Source of the DNA: Acidobacteriota bacterium
Lineage (GTDB): Bacteria; Acidobacteriota; Holophagae; Acanthopleuribacterales; Acanthopleuribacteraceae
Direction: 5' to 3'
Assembly (NCBI GenBank): GCA_030066195.1
Contig: JASJCB010000093.1
Span: 1 to 42,716 of the forward strand
Length of the DNA: 42,716 bases
Shown: positions 34,715 through 42,716 of the stretch, piece by piece
Layout of the letters: the number at the start of each line of letters is the position of its first letter
Position numbering within the stretch: position 1 is the first letter of the stretch
Program-made: the position numbers and the translations under genes
The notes under the pieces: generated by a model
The model's database searches: none
Seen by the model: the letters and a program-made list of their open reading frames with translations, nothing else
What the model was told of the DNA's origin: nothing

Positions 34715-37700
34715 TCAGTAGACCACATTGATGAGATAGGGTGCAAGTTTATGAGTGTACTTGCCGATCTTGCGAGCCTGGCCGGGGGTGGTGATATCGA
34801 TGATACCCCACAACCCGTTGCTCAAACGAAACTGCAGATCCGGCCGCAGCAGCCTGCCTTTGGAACTGACCAGTTCCAACAAACTACCGCGGTTGAAGAT
34901 CACACCGGCCTCGGTGAGGTAGCGGTTGTTGAGCAACATGCCCTCGGCGATTTGCTGCACCGCATTGCCGCGGGCGACCCGCTCGAACCAGGTGCCCGAG
35001 CCCGCTACCCGCTGGTAGATCCTGCCCCAAACCGTATCGCCGGTGCCGCCCACCTCCAGAATGCGCAGGGCCTGGTTGGTAGCGCCGGTCACCTCGCCGG
35101 CAACGCGGTCGACGATTTTGTGACCGCCGTAACCCTTGCCGATGTCACTGATATGGGCGGTGGCCGGTGAAGCGGGAGCGGAAAAAAACCTGGAGACGGC
35201 ATGGCCCAATCCGTGGAAAATACCGTTGGCCACAAGGTTCTGGAGCAGGTTGCTGCCCCAGTCGAATTGCTCGCCCTCCAGACCGGCGATCAGGCCTGTC
35301 TGCAACGTGGAAATCACGGTGTCCGAGGCTACATTGGCAACGAACAGTTGACCCGCGGTCAAACCGGCATTCGCCAGCCAGGCGCCTGCCCCTACCGATA
35401 AGGAGCCCGCCGTGCCGCTGATCAGGGCGCGGCCGACCGAGTACTCGCCGCTCCAGTAATAGTCGGAGAGGGAATTGGCGCGGCTCATACAGTAAGAGAC
35501 CAGGTAGTCAATCGCCACCCCGCCGAGGAAGCCGAGGCCCAGCATGGTCAGCGTAACCGCGGCCTCGCCGCTTGGATCCACGTGGTTGACGGGATCGTTG
35601 CCACAGTAGGTGTAGGTGTTGGGTCCGGCCATGCGGCCCAAGGGGTCGGCGGTCAGGAAGCGGCCGATTTGCGGTTCGTAGTACCGGGCCCTGAAATAAC
35701 CCAGGCCGGTTTCCGGGTCGTGTTCGCGGCCGGTGAAGCCGAACGGCAAGTCGCCGTCAGCAGGGGTGCGCGCGCCGAAGGGAGCATAGCTGTAGCGGTC
35801 GCTCAGCTTGCCCTCGCCATCGAAGAGAGCGTGCACGCTGCCGCGCAGATCGGTGACGGCGTAACCGTTGCCCTCGCCGTTGCCGACGCCCAGGAGCTCG
35901 TCGGTGCGGGGGCCGTGCACGTAGCGTTTGGCGAAGGCGCCGTTGCGCAACTCCGTCGCCACGTGCGATCCCCGGTGCAGGTAGCCGATCTGATCGCCGG
36001 ACGGGGTTTGTTTCAACAGACGCCGGCCGTCGGCATCGTAGGCGAAACTCACTTCGCCCCCGCCGGGCAGGCTGACCTTGCTCAGGCGATCGTGGGCATC
36101 ATAGCTGTACAGGGTTTTTTGCTCTCCCTCTGTTTTGGCGGTGCGGTTGCCGCCGGCATCGTAGTCGAAACGGGTCTCCCCGGCGCGCAACAGACGGTTG
36201 TCGGCATCGTATTCGTAACGCGTGCTTAAGCTGTCGCTTTCCATCAGGGTGCGATTGCCGGCGGGATCGTAGGCAAAAGCAAAGCTTTGTTGTTGCGCTC
36301 CGGCAGCATCCCGGTCCACGGCCTGAGTCAGCCGGCCGAGAGTATCATAAGTATAGTTGCGCGTGCCTTGGGGACTCTGCTCGGACAACACGCGAGAATG
36401 GTTGTCGTAGGTATAGGCAAAACGGGCCAGGACCTGGTCGTCCCGCGTGGTCAGACTTTCACTGAGTCGGTCGCCGGCATCGTAGCGATAGCGCGTGCTC
36501 ATGCCGTTGGGGTGGGTCAGGCCGTCGCGCAAGCCGCCGGCGTTGTAGCTGAGCGCCCAGGTTCCGACAGCGGAATCGTCGATCGAGGTAACCCGGTTCA
36601 AGGCATCGTATCGGTAGCTTAGCCGCATGCCGTCCTGGTCGCGGGTTTCCAGGAGATTGCCGGCCGCATCGTAGCTGTAGTCGGACCGGCCGGTAACGGG
36701 ACCGGTGAGCAGGCGCCCGCGCACGCGGCCGGCCGCATCGTAAGTGAAGCGGGTGGTGAATTCACCGGATTGTATGGTTTCCGGGAGACCGGAAGGCGTG
36801 TAACTCATCCGCTCCAGGATCTCGCCGGCCATGGTCTTCTCCAGCGGCCGACCCGACGCATCGTAGCGGCAACGCAATTCGCGGCCCTCGGCATCGACGC
36901 GGGCAACCACCCGGCCCGCGCGATCGAAGCTGAAATGCGTCTCGTGTCCCAACGGGCTGACCCGCTTGATCAGGCGGTTCATGGGGTCGTGAAAGAAACG
37001 CGTCACATGGCCGTTCGCATCTGTCAGGCCGCTCAGGTTGCCGGCCGCATCATACGCGTAGCTTTGGCGCACTTCAGCAACAGATTCGTTGCCCTCGGTC
37101 AACGGTCGGATCTGTTCTTGTAACCGGCCCAGCGGGTCGTAGCGCTTATAAGTGGGCTGCCCCATGGGGTCGATGTATTCGGTCTCGTTGCCGTTGAGGT
37201 CATAACGCCGGCGATGCATCGCGCCGCCGGGTTCGACCACCTTCAGCGGGCGGCCCATGGTATCGAAAGTCGTCTCCGTGCGACGGCCGAGGGCGTCGAT
37301 CGCGGCGGTCAGGTTACCGACCGCATCGTATTCAAAACGCCGCGTTCGATTCAACGCATCGGTGAGGGCGGTCAGGCGGTTGAGGGCGTCGTAGGCCCTG
37401 TGCGTTTTGCGGCCCAGCGGATCAGTCTCCTCCGTCAGGTTGCCCCGCTCGTCGTAGCGAAACTCGGTTTTGGCGCCGTCCGCTTCGATTTGGGCCGTGC
37501 GCCGGCCCATGGCATCGTAACTGAACTTGCGACGCCGGCCGTCCTCATCGACCGCCTCCGTCATCCGGCCCAGGGCATCATAGGCAAAACTCCGGGTCGC
37601 GCCGTCCGGGAGGGTGATCTTCACCAGGCGGCCGGCCGCATCGTAGGAAAAACTCGTGCGATTGCCCTCGCCGTCGACAACCAGGTCCTGTCTTCCCAAG

Positions 37701-39595
37701 GCATCGAAGCCGCGACTGATTTTGGCGCCGTCGGGGAGATGCGATTCTGTCAGCCAACCCTCACGGCTGTAACGATGTCCCGTGCGATAGCCGCGCTCGT
37801 CGGTCTCCTCGACCACTCTGCCCATGCGGTCGTACTTCACTTGCCGGGTATGGCCCAGGGCATCGTGAATCCGCACGGGCAGACCCCGACGGTTGTATTC
37901 AAAACGGGTCTGCCCGCCCTCGGGGTCGACCGTGCGCAGCAATCGGCCCAGTTGGTCGTAATCCCGACTCACCACGCCCCCGTCAGGATGAGTCAGCCGC
38001 ACGGGCCGACCTACCGGATCGTATTCAAGCGATAGTTGATGACCCAGCACATCCGTGACCGCGACCAGGTTGTTGGCCGCGTCATAGCGGTAGGTCATCT
38101 GCTTACCCAGGGGATCGGTGATTCCGATCAGCCGGCGCAAAGCATCGTAATCGAAGCGCGTGCGCATGCCCCCGGGTTGACGCAGTTCGCGCACCAACCC
38201 GCTGCTGTCCCACACCGTCTCTACAACCGAGCCGTCCGGTCGGGTCAGCTTCACCTCGCGGTTATTGGCATCCAGTGTTTTTTGCGTGCGGTTGCCATGG
38301 GCGTCGATGATCGCCGACAGCCAACCCCAGCCGTCGTATTCGAAGCGTGTCTCGGCGCCCGTCTCATCCGTGATGGTGCGGACATTGCCGTCCTCGTCAT
38401 AGCTGAAAGCACGGCGTCCGCCGGCCGGATCGATGACTTCGGTCAACAGGCCGGGCGTGGTGTAGCTGTAGCGGGTAACCCGGTTGCCCGGCGACACCAG
38501 TTGCAGCAGCAGGCCCGCCTCGTCATAGAAGTAGCGCGTGACTTGCCCGCCGGCATCTATCGAACGCACCATTTGGCGGTGCTCATTGTATTCAAACCGG
38601 TTTCGGCCGCCGTCCGGATCGGTTTCGCTGACCAGGTTGCCGGCCGCATCATAGGCAAAGTGACGGCGTGAGCCGTCGGCTCGGATGATCCGTACCAGGT
38701 GACCGCGCCGGTCCCATTGGTATGAGGTTTGGGCGCCGTCCGGGGTGCGCTCCCGCTCGATTTGTCCCTGGCCGTTGTAGTGGAAATCCCACCGGGCGCC
38801 AAGTCCGTCCACAACGCTGGTGCGCTGTTGGTCGGGTGCATAGAGCAGGGTTTTCAGGTTGGGTTCGTCATCGGTCCACAGTCGGACCACACGGTCCTGG
38901 CTGTTGAATAGGAAGTAAAGCGAACGCGCTTCGGGATCTTTAACCTGGTAGAGATTGTGGTCCCGATAAGCATAGCTCGTGGTGCGGCCCATGGGATCGG
39001 TGACCCCCACCAGGTTACCTTCCTCGTCGTGGTGGTAGCGCACGCGTCTTTGTTCGCCGCCTGCCTCGCCGGAAACCTCTGTCAGCAAGCCGCTGTCTGC
39101 ATAGCTCAACCGTAATTTGCGACCCGCGTTATTGCCGATACTTGCCAACCGGCCGGCATCGTACTCGAAGTTCAGCGCCGCGCCGTCGCGGTAGCGGATC
39201 GCCAGTAAACGGCCGCCGCCGTCGAAGTGGAAGAATTGGCCGGGCACCAACCCCAAGGCGTAACCCTCGGACGTCTCGCGCAATTCCGCATTGTGATCGG
39301 CAGGCGCGACCCAGCGACCCTCCTCGTTTTTGTGGAAATGAAGCTGCTGGAGCAGTTCATTGTGATAAATAATGCGCTCTTCGTGGATACTCAACGAGCG
39401 GTGGTATTCGTGACTCCAACCGAAACCCAGCGGTCCCATCTGCTCGGTCTCGCTGTTGTAGGTGCGGTTGAAGGCGATCGGCAGATGGCCGGGAATGCGG
39501 AAATCCCGCCCGGTCAGCAGCAGATTCCCGCGCACCAACCCCAGCGTCACCTCCTCGGTGAGTTCGTAGAGGCCCAAACGTTTCCCAACTTTCAT
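34715..39595 (-). CDS. Rhs/YD-repeat polymorphic toxin with variable C-terminal domain
   Basis: 1626 aa. It opens directly with a DUF6531-type Rhs start (RGNLLLTGRDFRIPGHLPI, FNRTYNSE, GFGWSHEY), then about 1100 residues of YD repeats (RYDAxGxL pattern) forming the hollow Rhs shell. The RHS core motif (GLGYFRARYY, then RFLTADPLG and DPVNHVDPSG) lies at about 1284-1341. The C-terminal cargo is about 1342-1626: a hydrophobic segment (LTMLGLGFLGGVAIDYLV) and a final region with Glu1551, RPD (Asp1586) and IIDIT (Asp1600), faintly like a PD-(D/E)xK nuclease though the Lys is missing. No PAAR, signal peptide or TcB-type N-terminus, so an external secretion machine is needed. The ATG at 39595 follows GGGTGG; a GTG at 39604 is possible. 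The downstream pentapeptide gene is the candidate immunity gene. Confidence 0.9.
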   Translation of the reverse strand: MKVGKRLGLYELTEEVTLGLVRGNLLLTGRDFRIPGHLPIAFNRTYNSETEQMGPLGFGWSHEYHRSLSIHEERIIYHNELLQQLHFHKNEEGRWVAPADHNAELRETSEGYALGLVPGQFFHFDGGGRLLAIRYRDGAALNFEYDAGRLASIGNNAGRKLRLSYADSGLLTEVSGEAGGEQRRVRYHHDEEGNLVGVTDPMGRTTSYAYRDHNLYQVKDPEARSLYFLFNSQDRVVRLWTDDEPNLKTLLYAPDQQRTSVVDGLGARWDFHYNGQGQIERERTPDGAQTSYQWDRRGHLVRIIRADGSRRHFAYDAAGNLVSETDPDGGRNRFEYNEHRQMVRSIDAGGQVTRYFYDEAGLLLQLVSPGNRVTRYSYTTPGLLTEVIDPAGGRRAFSYDEDGNVRTITDETGAETRFEYDGWGWLSAIIDAHGNRTQKTLDANNREVKLTRPDGSVVETVWDSSGLVRELRQPGGMRTRFDYDALRRLIGITDPLGKQMTYRYDAANNLVAVTDVLGHQLSLEYDPVGRPVRLTHPDGGVVSRDYDQLGRLLRTVDPEGGQTRFEYNRRGLPVRIHDALGHTRQVKYDRMGRVVEETDERGYRTGHRYSREGWLTESHLPDGAKISRGFDALGRQDLVVDGEGNRTSFSYDAAGRLVKITLPDGATRSFAYDALGRMTEAVDEDGRRRKFSYDAMGRRTAQIEADGAKTEFRYDERGNLTEETDPLGRKTHRAYDALNRLTALTDALNRTRRFEYDAVGNLTAAIDALGRRTETTFDTMGRPLKVVEPGGAMHRRRYDLNGNETEYIDPMGQPTYKRYDPLGRLQEQIRPLTEGNESVAEVRQSYAYDAAGNLSGLTDANGHVTRFFHDPMNRLIKRVSPLGHETHFSFDRAGRVVARVDAEGRELRCRYDASGRPLEKTMAGEILERMSYTPSGLPETIQSGEFTTRFTYDAAGRVRGRLLTGPVTGRSDYSYDAAGNLLETRDQDGMRLSYRYDALNRVTSIDDSAVGTWALSYNAGGLRDGLTHPNGMSTRYRYDAGDRLSESLTTRDDQVLARFAYTYDNHSRVLSEQSPQGTRNYTYDTLGRLTQAVDRDAAGAQQQSFAFAYDPAGNRTLMESDSLSTRYEYDADNRLLRAGETRFDYDAGGNRTAKTEGEQKTLYSYDAHDRLSKVSLPGGGEVSFAYDADGRRLLKQTPSGDQIGYLHRGSHVATELRNGAFAKRYVHGPRTDELLGVGNGEGNGYAVTDLRGSVHALFDGEGKLSDRYSYAPFGARTPADGDLPFGFTGREHDPETGLGYFRARYYEPQIGRFLTADPLGRMAGPNTYTYCGNDPVNHVDPSGEAAVTLTMLGLGFLGGVAIDYLVSYCMSRANSLSDYYWSGEYSVGRALISGTAGSLSVGAGAWLANAGLTAGQLFVANVASDTVISTLQTGLIAGLEGEQFDWGSNLLQNLVANGIFHGLGHAVSRFFSAPASPATAHISDIGKGYGGHKIVDRVAGEVTGATNQALRILEVGGTGDTVWGRIYQRVAGSGTWFERVARGNAVQQIAEGMLLNNRYLTEAGVIFNRGSLLELVSSKGRLLRPDLQFRLSNGLWGIIDITTPGQARKIGKYTHKLAPYLINVVY

Positions 39596-39680
39596 GGCGT
39601 CCACCCGAATGTGCGTTCAAAAGCTAAAGTAAAAAAAGCGAGCGAGCACCCGGAGCGAATTCTTTGTTAGATACCCTACT

Positions 39681-39686
39681 ATTATA
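39681..39686 (-). promoter_or_regulatory. perfect -10 box upstream of the Rhs operon
   Basis: TATAAT on the minus strand about 86 bases before the Rhs ATG. A consensus TTGACA lies at 39725-39720, but 33 bases away, twice the normal spacing, so the pair is not one standard promoter. A regulator that bends or untwists the DNA, or two overlapping promoters, would reconcile this. Confidence 0.4.
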
Positions 39687-39837
39687 ACGCAGTTCATTCG
39701 GCATTTGGCGGTTTTCTTTTGTCAACGGGCACGATTTGAGATGAGAGTTTCGCGAACAGTTCCACTTGCACCGATTGACCCGATTCGGCGGACATCAGAA
39801 CAACCCTGAACTATTTATAGCCGGACCTGAGTGCTCG

Positions 39838-40314
39838 TTATGGCATATTGCAGGGCTTTTCGACTTGGAAGACATAGAGGCCCGACCATAGGATCTCTCC
39901 TTCTCCAAGACTGATGCTGAAACCCTCGCCGCTGAGGGAAAGACTGCCGGCCTTGCCAACAGCTTTGTATTTGAACTGGCAACTTTTGGTATCGCCGTCC
40001 GGCCAGGTTGGGTAGGTAACCAATACCAGGTAGTTCACCGATGCTTTTGCAATTGCTTGATCGTAGCCATGACCTGATGATTCCGCGAAGTATGGCGTGG
40101 TATCACCGGGAACGATAACGGTCCATCCGGCTCCGGCTGTAATGCCTAGAGGCACATCCCGTTTAACCCGACACTCTACTTTCGCGTGAATCTTTCCCAC
40201 CAGCCGGCTGTTTTCGCTGTGTTGACCCACAATCCATTCTTTTTCAACAAATTCGGCCCATCCGAAACCATAAACACCTGTCAGCCATAGAAGCAGAAAA
40301 AAATTAATTCTCAT
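39838..40314 (-). CDS. 158-aa secreted protein of unknown function
   Basis: Starts with a Sec signal (MRINFFLLLWLTGVYGFGWA). The mature part looks beta-rich, with VECRVKRDVPLGITAGAGW, a VNYLVLVTYP strand and paired Cys (SCQFKYK and KPCNMP). I do not recognise the family. AGGAGG precedes the ATG, which overlaps the end of the upstream gene by 11 bases, so it is translationally coupled as the third gene of a small operon of exported proteins. It lies just upstream of the Rhs operon in the same orientation, 240 bases away. No catalytic motif is evident. Confidence 0.72.
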   Translation of the reverse strand: MRINFFLLLWLTGVYGFGWAEFVEKEWIVGQHSENSRLVGKIHAKVECRVKRDVPLGITAGAGWTVIVPGDTTPYFAESSGHGYDQAIAKASVNYLVLVTYPTWPDGDTKSCQFKYKAVGKAGSLSLSGEGFSISLGEGEILWSGLYVFQVEKPCNMP

Positions 40315-41128
40315 TGAGAGTCCTCCTAAGCGAGGCTTCCATTTCTCCCGAGGTAATGTAATCCCTAAATCCCACTGCCTGTTCTCTTACATTTTCGGTG
40401 ACCATGGTGCGAACTCCCAGATAGCGTTCCCGGGCGTATGATATCAGGACTCGTTGGTCCGATTTTTCCAATTGACTGAATAAGTTCCGAGCCCATTGGT
40501 CCCATATTCGATCCTCGATACGATTGAAATAAAGCGTGAATCGAAATACCTCATGAAATGTGTCGACGTTTTTGGCCGTGGGGCGCTCGATCTCTTTTTT
40601 GTAACGGCGGGTGTACCCCAGCAGTGCTTCAACAATCCTGTTCCGCGGATCATGGTTTTTTATATATGTTTCAAGCGTCTCCAGGCCCCGGCGAGATAAA
40701 CCGCGCTGTCGAAGAAATTCCGACTCCGTGAACTCCGACCTGTTGAACAGTAAATAATTGTCGATGATATCGTGAAAACAAACCCATTCGGGGTGCTGTT
40801 CCACGTCTACCTTGTAAGAGCCCTTGATTTCGGGATTGATTTGCAGCCCAAAGGGTTTCAGCTCTTCAAAAGGTACCTTGTCGGCGTACATTGATTGCCT
40901 GAACTGCCATTGTGCTTTAGCCGAAGCCGCATTCCGTTTCGGGTCCATCAACCACTCAGGGTCCCAGGGGTCGACGCCTTCCGGCGGGGTCAGGCTGTGA
41001 AACAGTTCAACTACTTCATCATAGGCAATCGGATCTTCTTCCAAAGCCCGCTTCTTTTCAAACGTTCTTGGCTCCTGGGCGCTCACCATGGCGCACCAAC
41101 CAAGCAAAATGAGAGCAGAAAGACGCAT
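40304..41128 (-). CDS. 274-aa exported protein of unknown function
   Basis: The signal peptide MRLSALILLGWCAMVSA precedes a mostly helical, charged mature protein with recurring aromatic/Arg motifs (DPWDPEWLMDP, HPEWVCFHDIIDNYLLF, RNRIVEALLGYTRRYK). I do not recognise it. The ATG at 41128 was chosen for its GGAGGAAATCA ribosome site; the frame is open to 41263 but upstream residues are not signal-like and would overlap the preceding gene's C-terminal frame. It overlaps the 158-aa gene by 11 bases and begins 17 bases after the in-frame stop of the preceding gene's extended reading (41146). Confidence 0.72.
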   Translation of the reverse strand: MRLSALILLGWCAMVSAQEPRTFEKKRALEEDPIAYDEVVELFHSLTPPEGVDPWDPEWLMDPKRNAASAKAQWQFRQSMYADKVPFEELKPFGLQINPEIKGSYKVDVEQHPEWVCFHDIIDNYLLFNRSEFTESEFLRQRGLSRRGLETLETYIKNHDPRNRIVEALLGYTRRYKKEIERPTAKNVDTFHEVFRFTLYFNRIEDRIWDQWARNLFSQLEKSDQRVLISYARERYLGVRTMVTENVREQAVGFRDYITSGEMEASLRRTLNEN

Positions 41129-41145
41129 TGATTTCCTCCGCATCG

Positions 41146-41289
41146 CTATCGATTTCTTTCTTTGTCTTTGTTCATCTCGCGCCAGGTGAGGGAATGCAGT
41201 GTAAAGGCCAACTGACCGTCTTTGGTTTGGGCTGAAACGGAGAGCCGATGATCGCCGGGCCAACGGTCACACCGGGGAATGATCCCAAT
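41146..41289 (-). other. in-frame continuation of the 41290-41895 gene beyond a TGA
   Basis: After TGA (codon 202) the same frame reads IGIIPRCDRWPGDHR, then LSVSAQTKDGQLAFTLHS and LTWREMN, and ends in TAG at 41148-41146. This matches the tail expected for the family (strand, basic turn, a DG-containing hairpin). The TAG is 17 bases before the next gene's ATG, normal operon spacing. The TGA is not at a Cys position of a known redox motif, so nonsense mutation or readthrough is likelier than selenocysteine. Confidence 0.6.
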
Positions 41290-41895
41290 TCAATCGATTC
41301 CCAGTTGCTCCAGGTCGACATGGGTTTCCTCCGCCATGTTCCAAAACATGATCTGGGGCCATACAAGGTCTTCTGCCTCCAGATAACCGTTATTGTTGCC
41401 TCCCCATTTCGGCCGGTCCAATTGGGCCAAAACGACAAACGCGTTTGGTTGGTCCCGCGGCCCGTGCAGAAATTCGATGCGGTTATCCAATTGGCCGTTA
41501 CCGTTATAGTCCACCCCCAATAGAAGCGCCCTGGCCGGCGGAATCGGCGGCGCCTCAGGTCCCTGCCCGGTAAGATCTTCACCGAAAGCGGTCAGGTCCA
41601 GAACCGTGTAACGAGGCAAAATAAAACGTTCGTAATCAGCGCGCTTGGCCTCGATGTTCGGGTCGACACATTCAACACCAAGCAACTCGCCGCCGCAGCA
41701 AAACACGGCAACCCGGAAGCCGCCCGGTATCCATTGGCCGTGTTCGTCATGGCAACCGGAATCATCAATAGGTTCACCGGGTTCTTCAACACCCGGTTCC
41801 CCGCCGCCGCCGTCAGCCGGCTCGCCGCATTCCTGGCCCCACAATAAGGGGTCGGTTAACAGAAAAAGCAAAACAAGGAAGCTTCTGATCAACAT
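41290..41895 (-). CDS. secreted EF-hand-like calcium-binding protein, first gene of the exported-protein operon
   Basis: 201 aa up to a TGA at 41292-41290. A signal peptide (MLIRSFLVLLFLLTDPLLWG) is followed by an acidic Gly/Pro linker and a calcium-binding type segment: DYNGNGQLD (from Asp129) and a second loop GGNNNGYLEAEDLVW. This order, then a VDLEQLGI strand, is typical of exported EF-hand/dockerin-like proteins common in myxobacteria and acidobacteria. In that family the chain continues after LGI; here the same frame goes on past the TGA for 47 more codons (see next entry), so this product is probably truncated, or read through. The ATG at 41895 follows CAGGAAA. Confidence 0.72.
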   Translation of the reverse strand: MLIRSFLVLLFLLTDPLLWGQECGEPADGGGGEPGVEEPGEPIDDSGCHDEHGQWIPGGFRVAVFCCGGELLGVECVDPNIEAKRADYERFILPRYTVLDLTAFGEDLTGQGPEAPPIPPARALLLGVDYNGNGQLDNRIEFLHGPRDQPNAFVVLAQLDRPKWGGNNNGYLEAEDLVWPQIMFWNMAEETHVDLEQLGID

Positions 41896-42196
41896 AATAT
41901 TTTCCTGCTTGAAAAGCGATAAGCATAACCTACCATAAATTCAAGCTGGTGAAAACTAATTCGTCGTTAGGGGCAGGGCAATCGACCTCTCGCGAAGACT
42001 GCTTAAAACGCTTCGAAAATATTGACAGGTCGACAGACCGAGCGATTAGCCGAAAGGTTCCGAGACGACTATGCCAAAAACCTTTTCCCAGGCGAAAAAA
42101 CGGACCTTGATCCATCAAAGGTGTGCCGTTACGCCGACCCGCCGACTTCGGCGTCCGGCAAAGCGCAGCAATTCTCCCGACCAATCTTCTGAAGTC
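41896..42196. other. intergenic, no gene seen
   Basis: About 300 bases between the exported-protein operon start and the tandem repeat. It must carry the operon's promoter, but I cannot pick boxes with confidence. Frames here are continuations of repeat-region shadows. Confidence 0.4.
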
Positions 42197-42583
42197 GATC
42201 GCGAAGGTATGCAATCGACTTCAGCCGGTTGCTTGACTCGATTGCGCAGGTGTGCAATCGATTTCAGACGCCGGCTTGATTCGATTGCGCAGGTGTGCAA
42301 TCGACCCAAGACCCCGGCTTGATTCGATTGCGCAGGTGTGCAATTGACTTCAGCCGCCGGATTGATTCGATTGCGCAGGTGCGCAATCGACTTCAGACGC
42401 CGGATTGACTCGATTGCGCACGTGTGCAATCGACTTCAGTCGCCGGATTGACTCGATTGCGCACGTGTGCAATCGACTTCAGCCGCCGGATTGACTCGAT
42501 TGCGCACGTGTGCAATCGACTTCAGACCGTGGATTGACTCGATTGCGCAGGTGTGCAATTGACTTCAGCCGCCGGCTTGACTC
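42197..42583. repeat. nine tandem 43-bp repeats, each with a 20-bp palindrome
   Basis: Units begin at 42197, 42240, 42283, 42326, 42369, 42412, 42455, 42498 and 42541; all are exactly 43 bases. Each has GATTGCGCA-NN-TGYGCAATC followed by a 23-base linker of the type GACTTCAGNCGCCGGNTTGACTC. The arms form a 9-bp stem with a 2-base centre; the unit at 42369 is a perfect palindrome and most others keep pairing through one G-U. The edge units (42197, and a remnant from 42584) are degenerate, and the three central units at 42412-42540 share CACGTG, as expected if the array grew from the middle. Linkers are alike, so it is not a CRISPR array. Confidence 0.92.
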
Positions 42584-42716
42584 CATTGCACACCTGTCTT
42601 TTCAACCCGGAATTTTCGATTTTTTTTGTCGTAAACTATTCTTAGATAGAAGGCTACCGGGGTACATCATAGAATTTGTAAACGTAATCCTCACAAAATT
42701 TTTGGCATAATATGCC
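42584..42716. other. AT-rich right edge after the repeat array
   Basis: A decayed tenth unit (CATTGCACACCTGT) followed by AT-rich DNA with a T8 run (42622-42629) and CATAAT near the end. It could be the promoter side of a gene beyond the window. No gene is visible. Confidence 0.35.

Noticed and set aside
42115..42429. Minus-strand repeat-encoded peptide
   Set aside because: The 43-bp unit shifts frame each copy, so a repeat protein is not encoded; no start signal.
42197..42583. CRISPR array
   Set aside because: The unit is palindromic like some CRISPR repeats, but the 23-base linkers are nearly identical to each other, spacing is fixed at 43 and no cas genes are present.

Overview
This window comes from a bacterial chromosome, probably an Acidobacteriota-like lineage (Holophagae/Acanthopleuribacter type). 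That is an inference from three things: an ECF sigma factor of the acidobacterial/planctomycete class translationally coupled to a membrane Ser/Thr kinase with a TPR tail, a pinensin-type RiPP leader, and secreted proteases with C-terminal Ig-like modules. I see no rRNA, tRNA, IS element or CRISPR array. Shine-Dalgarno sequences of the AGGAGG type are strong and were used to choose starts, several of them GTG.

Layout. 1-959 (-): AAA-type ATPase cut by the window edge. 1374-3970 (-): two tandem opine-dehydrogenase paralogues, about 87% identical by hand count, each with its own copy of the same promoter. 4696-4839 (-): tiny membrane protein. 5169-7298 (+): lipoprotein oligopeptidase B. 7376-9266 (+): orphan sensor kinase plus a 105-aa protein. 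9299-10228 (-): DUF3179-like lipoprotein whose conserved Cys codon is an in-frame TGA, a selenocysteine candidate. 10305-10808 (-): DUF523 protein. 10956-15085 (+): overlapping ECF sigma, kinase-TPR and SDR genes. 15163-15312 (-): orphan RiPP precursor. 16460-18232 (-): secreted trypsin-like protease with a textbook terminator. 18930-20960 (+): second oligopeptidase B, without signal peptide. 21056-23469 (+): paaG-paaH-paaI phenylacetate lower-pathway genes. 23466-24515 (-): YheT-type hydrolase.

24566-39595 (-) is the most unusual part: a polarised block in the order Rhs/YD-repeat toxin, pentapeptide-repeat protein, 173-aa protein and a 2977-aa protein built of carboxypeptidase-regulatory-like and jelly-roll modules. 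It looks like a polymorphic toxin locus with a candidate immunity gene and a giant accessory protein. None of these four proteins has a visible Sec signal. Upstream of it (39838-41895, -) are three small secreted proteins in one operon; the first has an in-frame TGA after which coding plainly resumes.

The right end (42197-42583) is an array of nine 43-bp tandem repeats, each holding a 20-bp palindrome. The two strongest leads for new biology are the TGA-containing DUF3179 gene with a SECIS-like hairpin, and the Rhs/giant-protein operon. The orphan RiPP precursor and the hairpin array come next.
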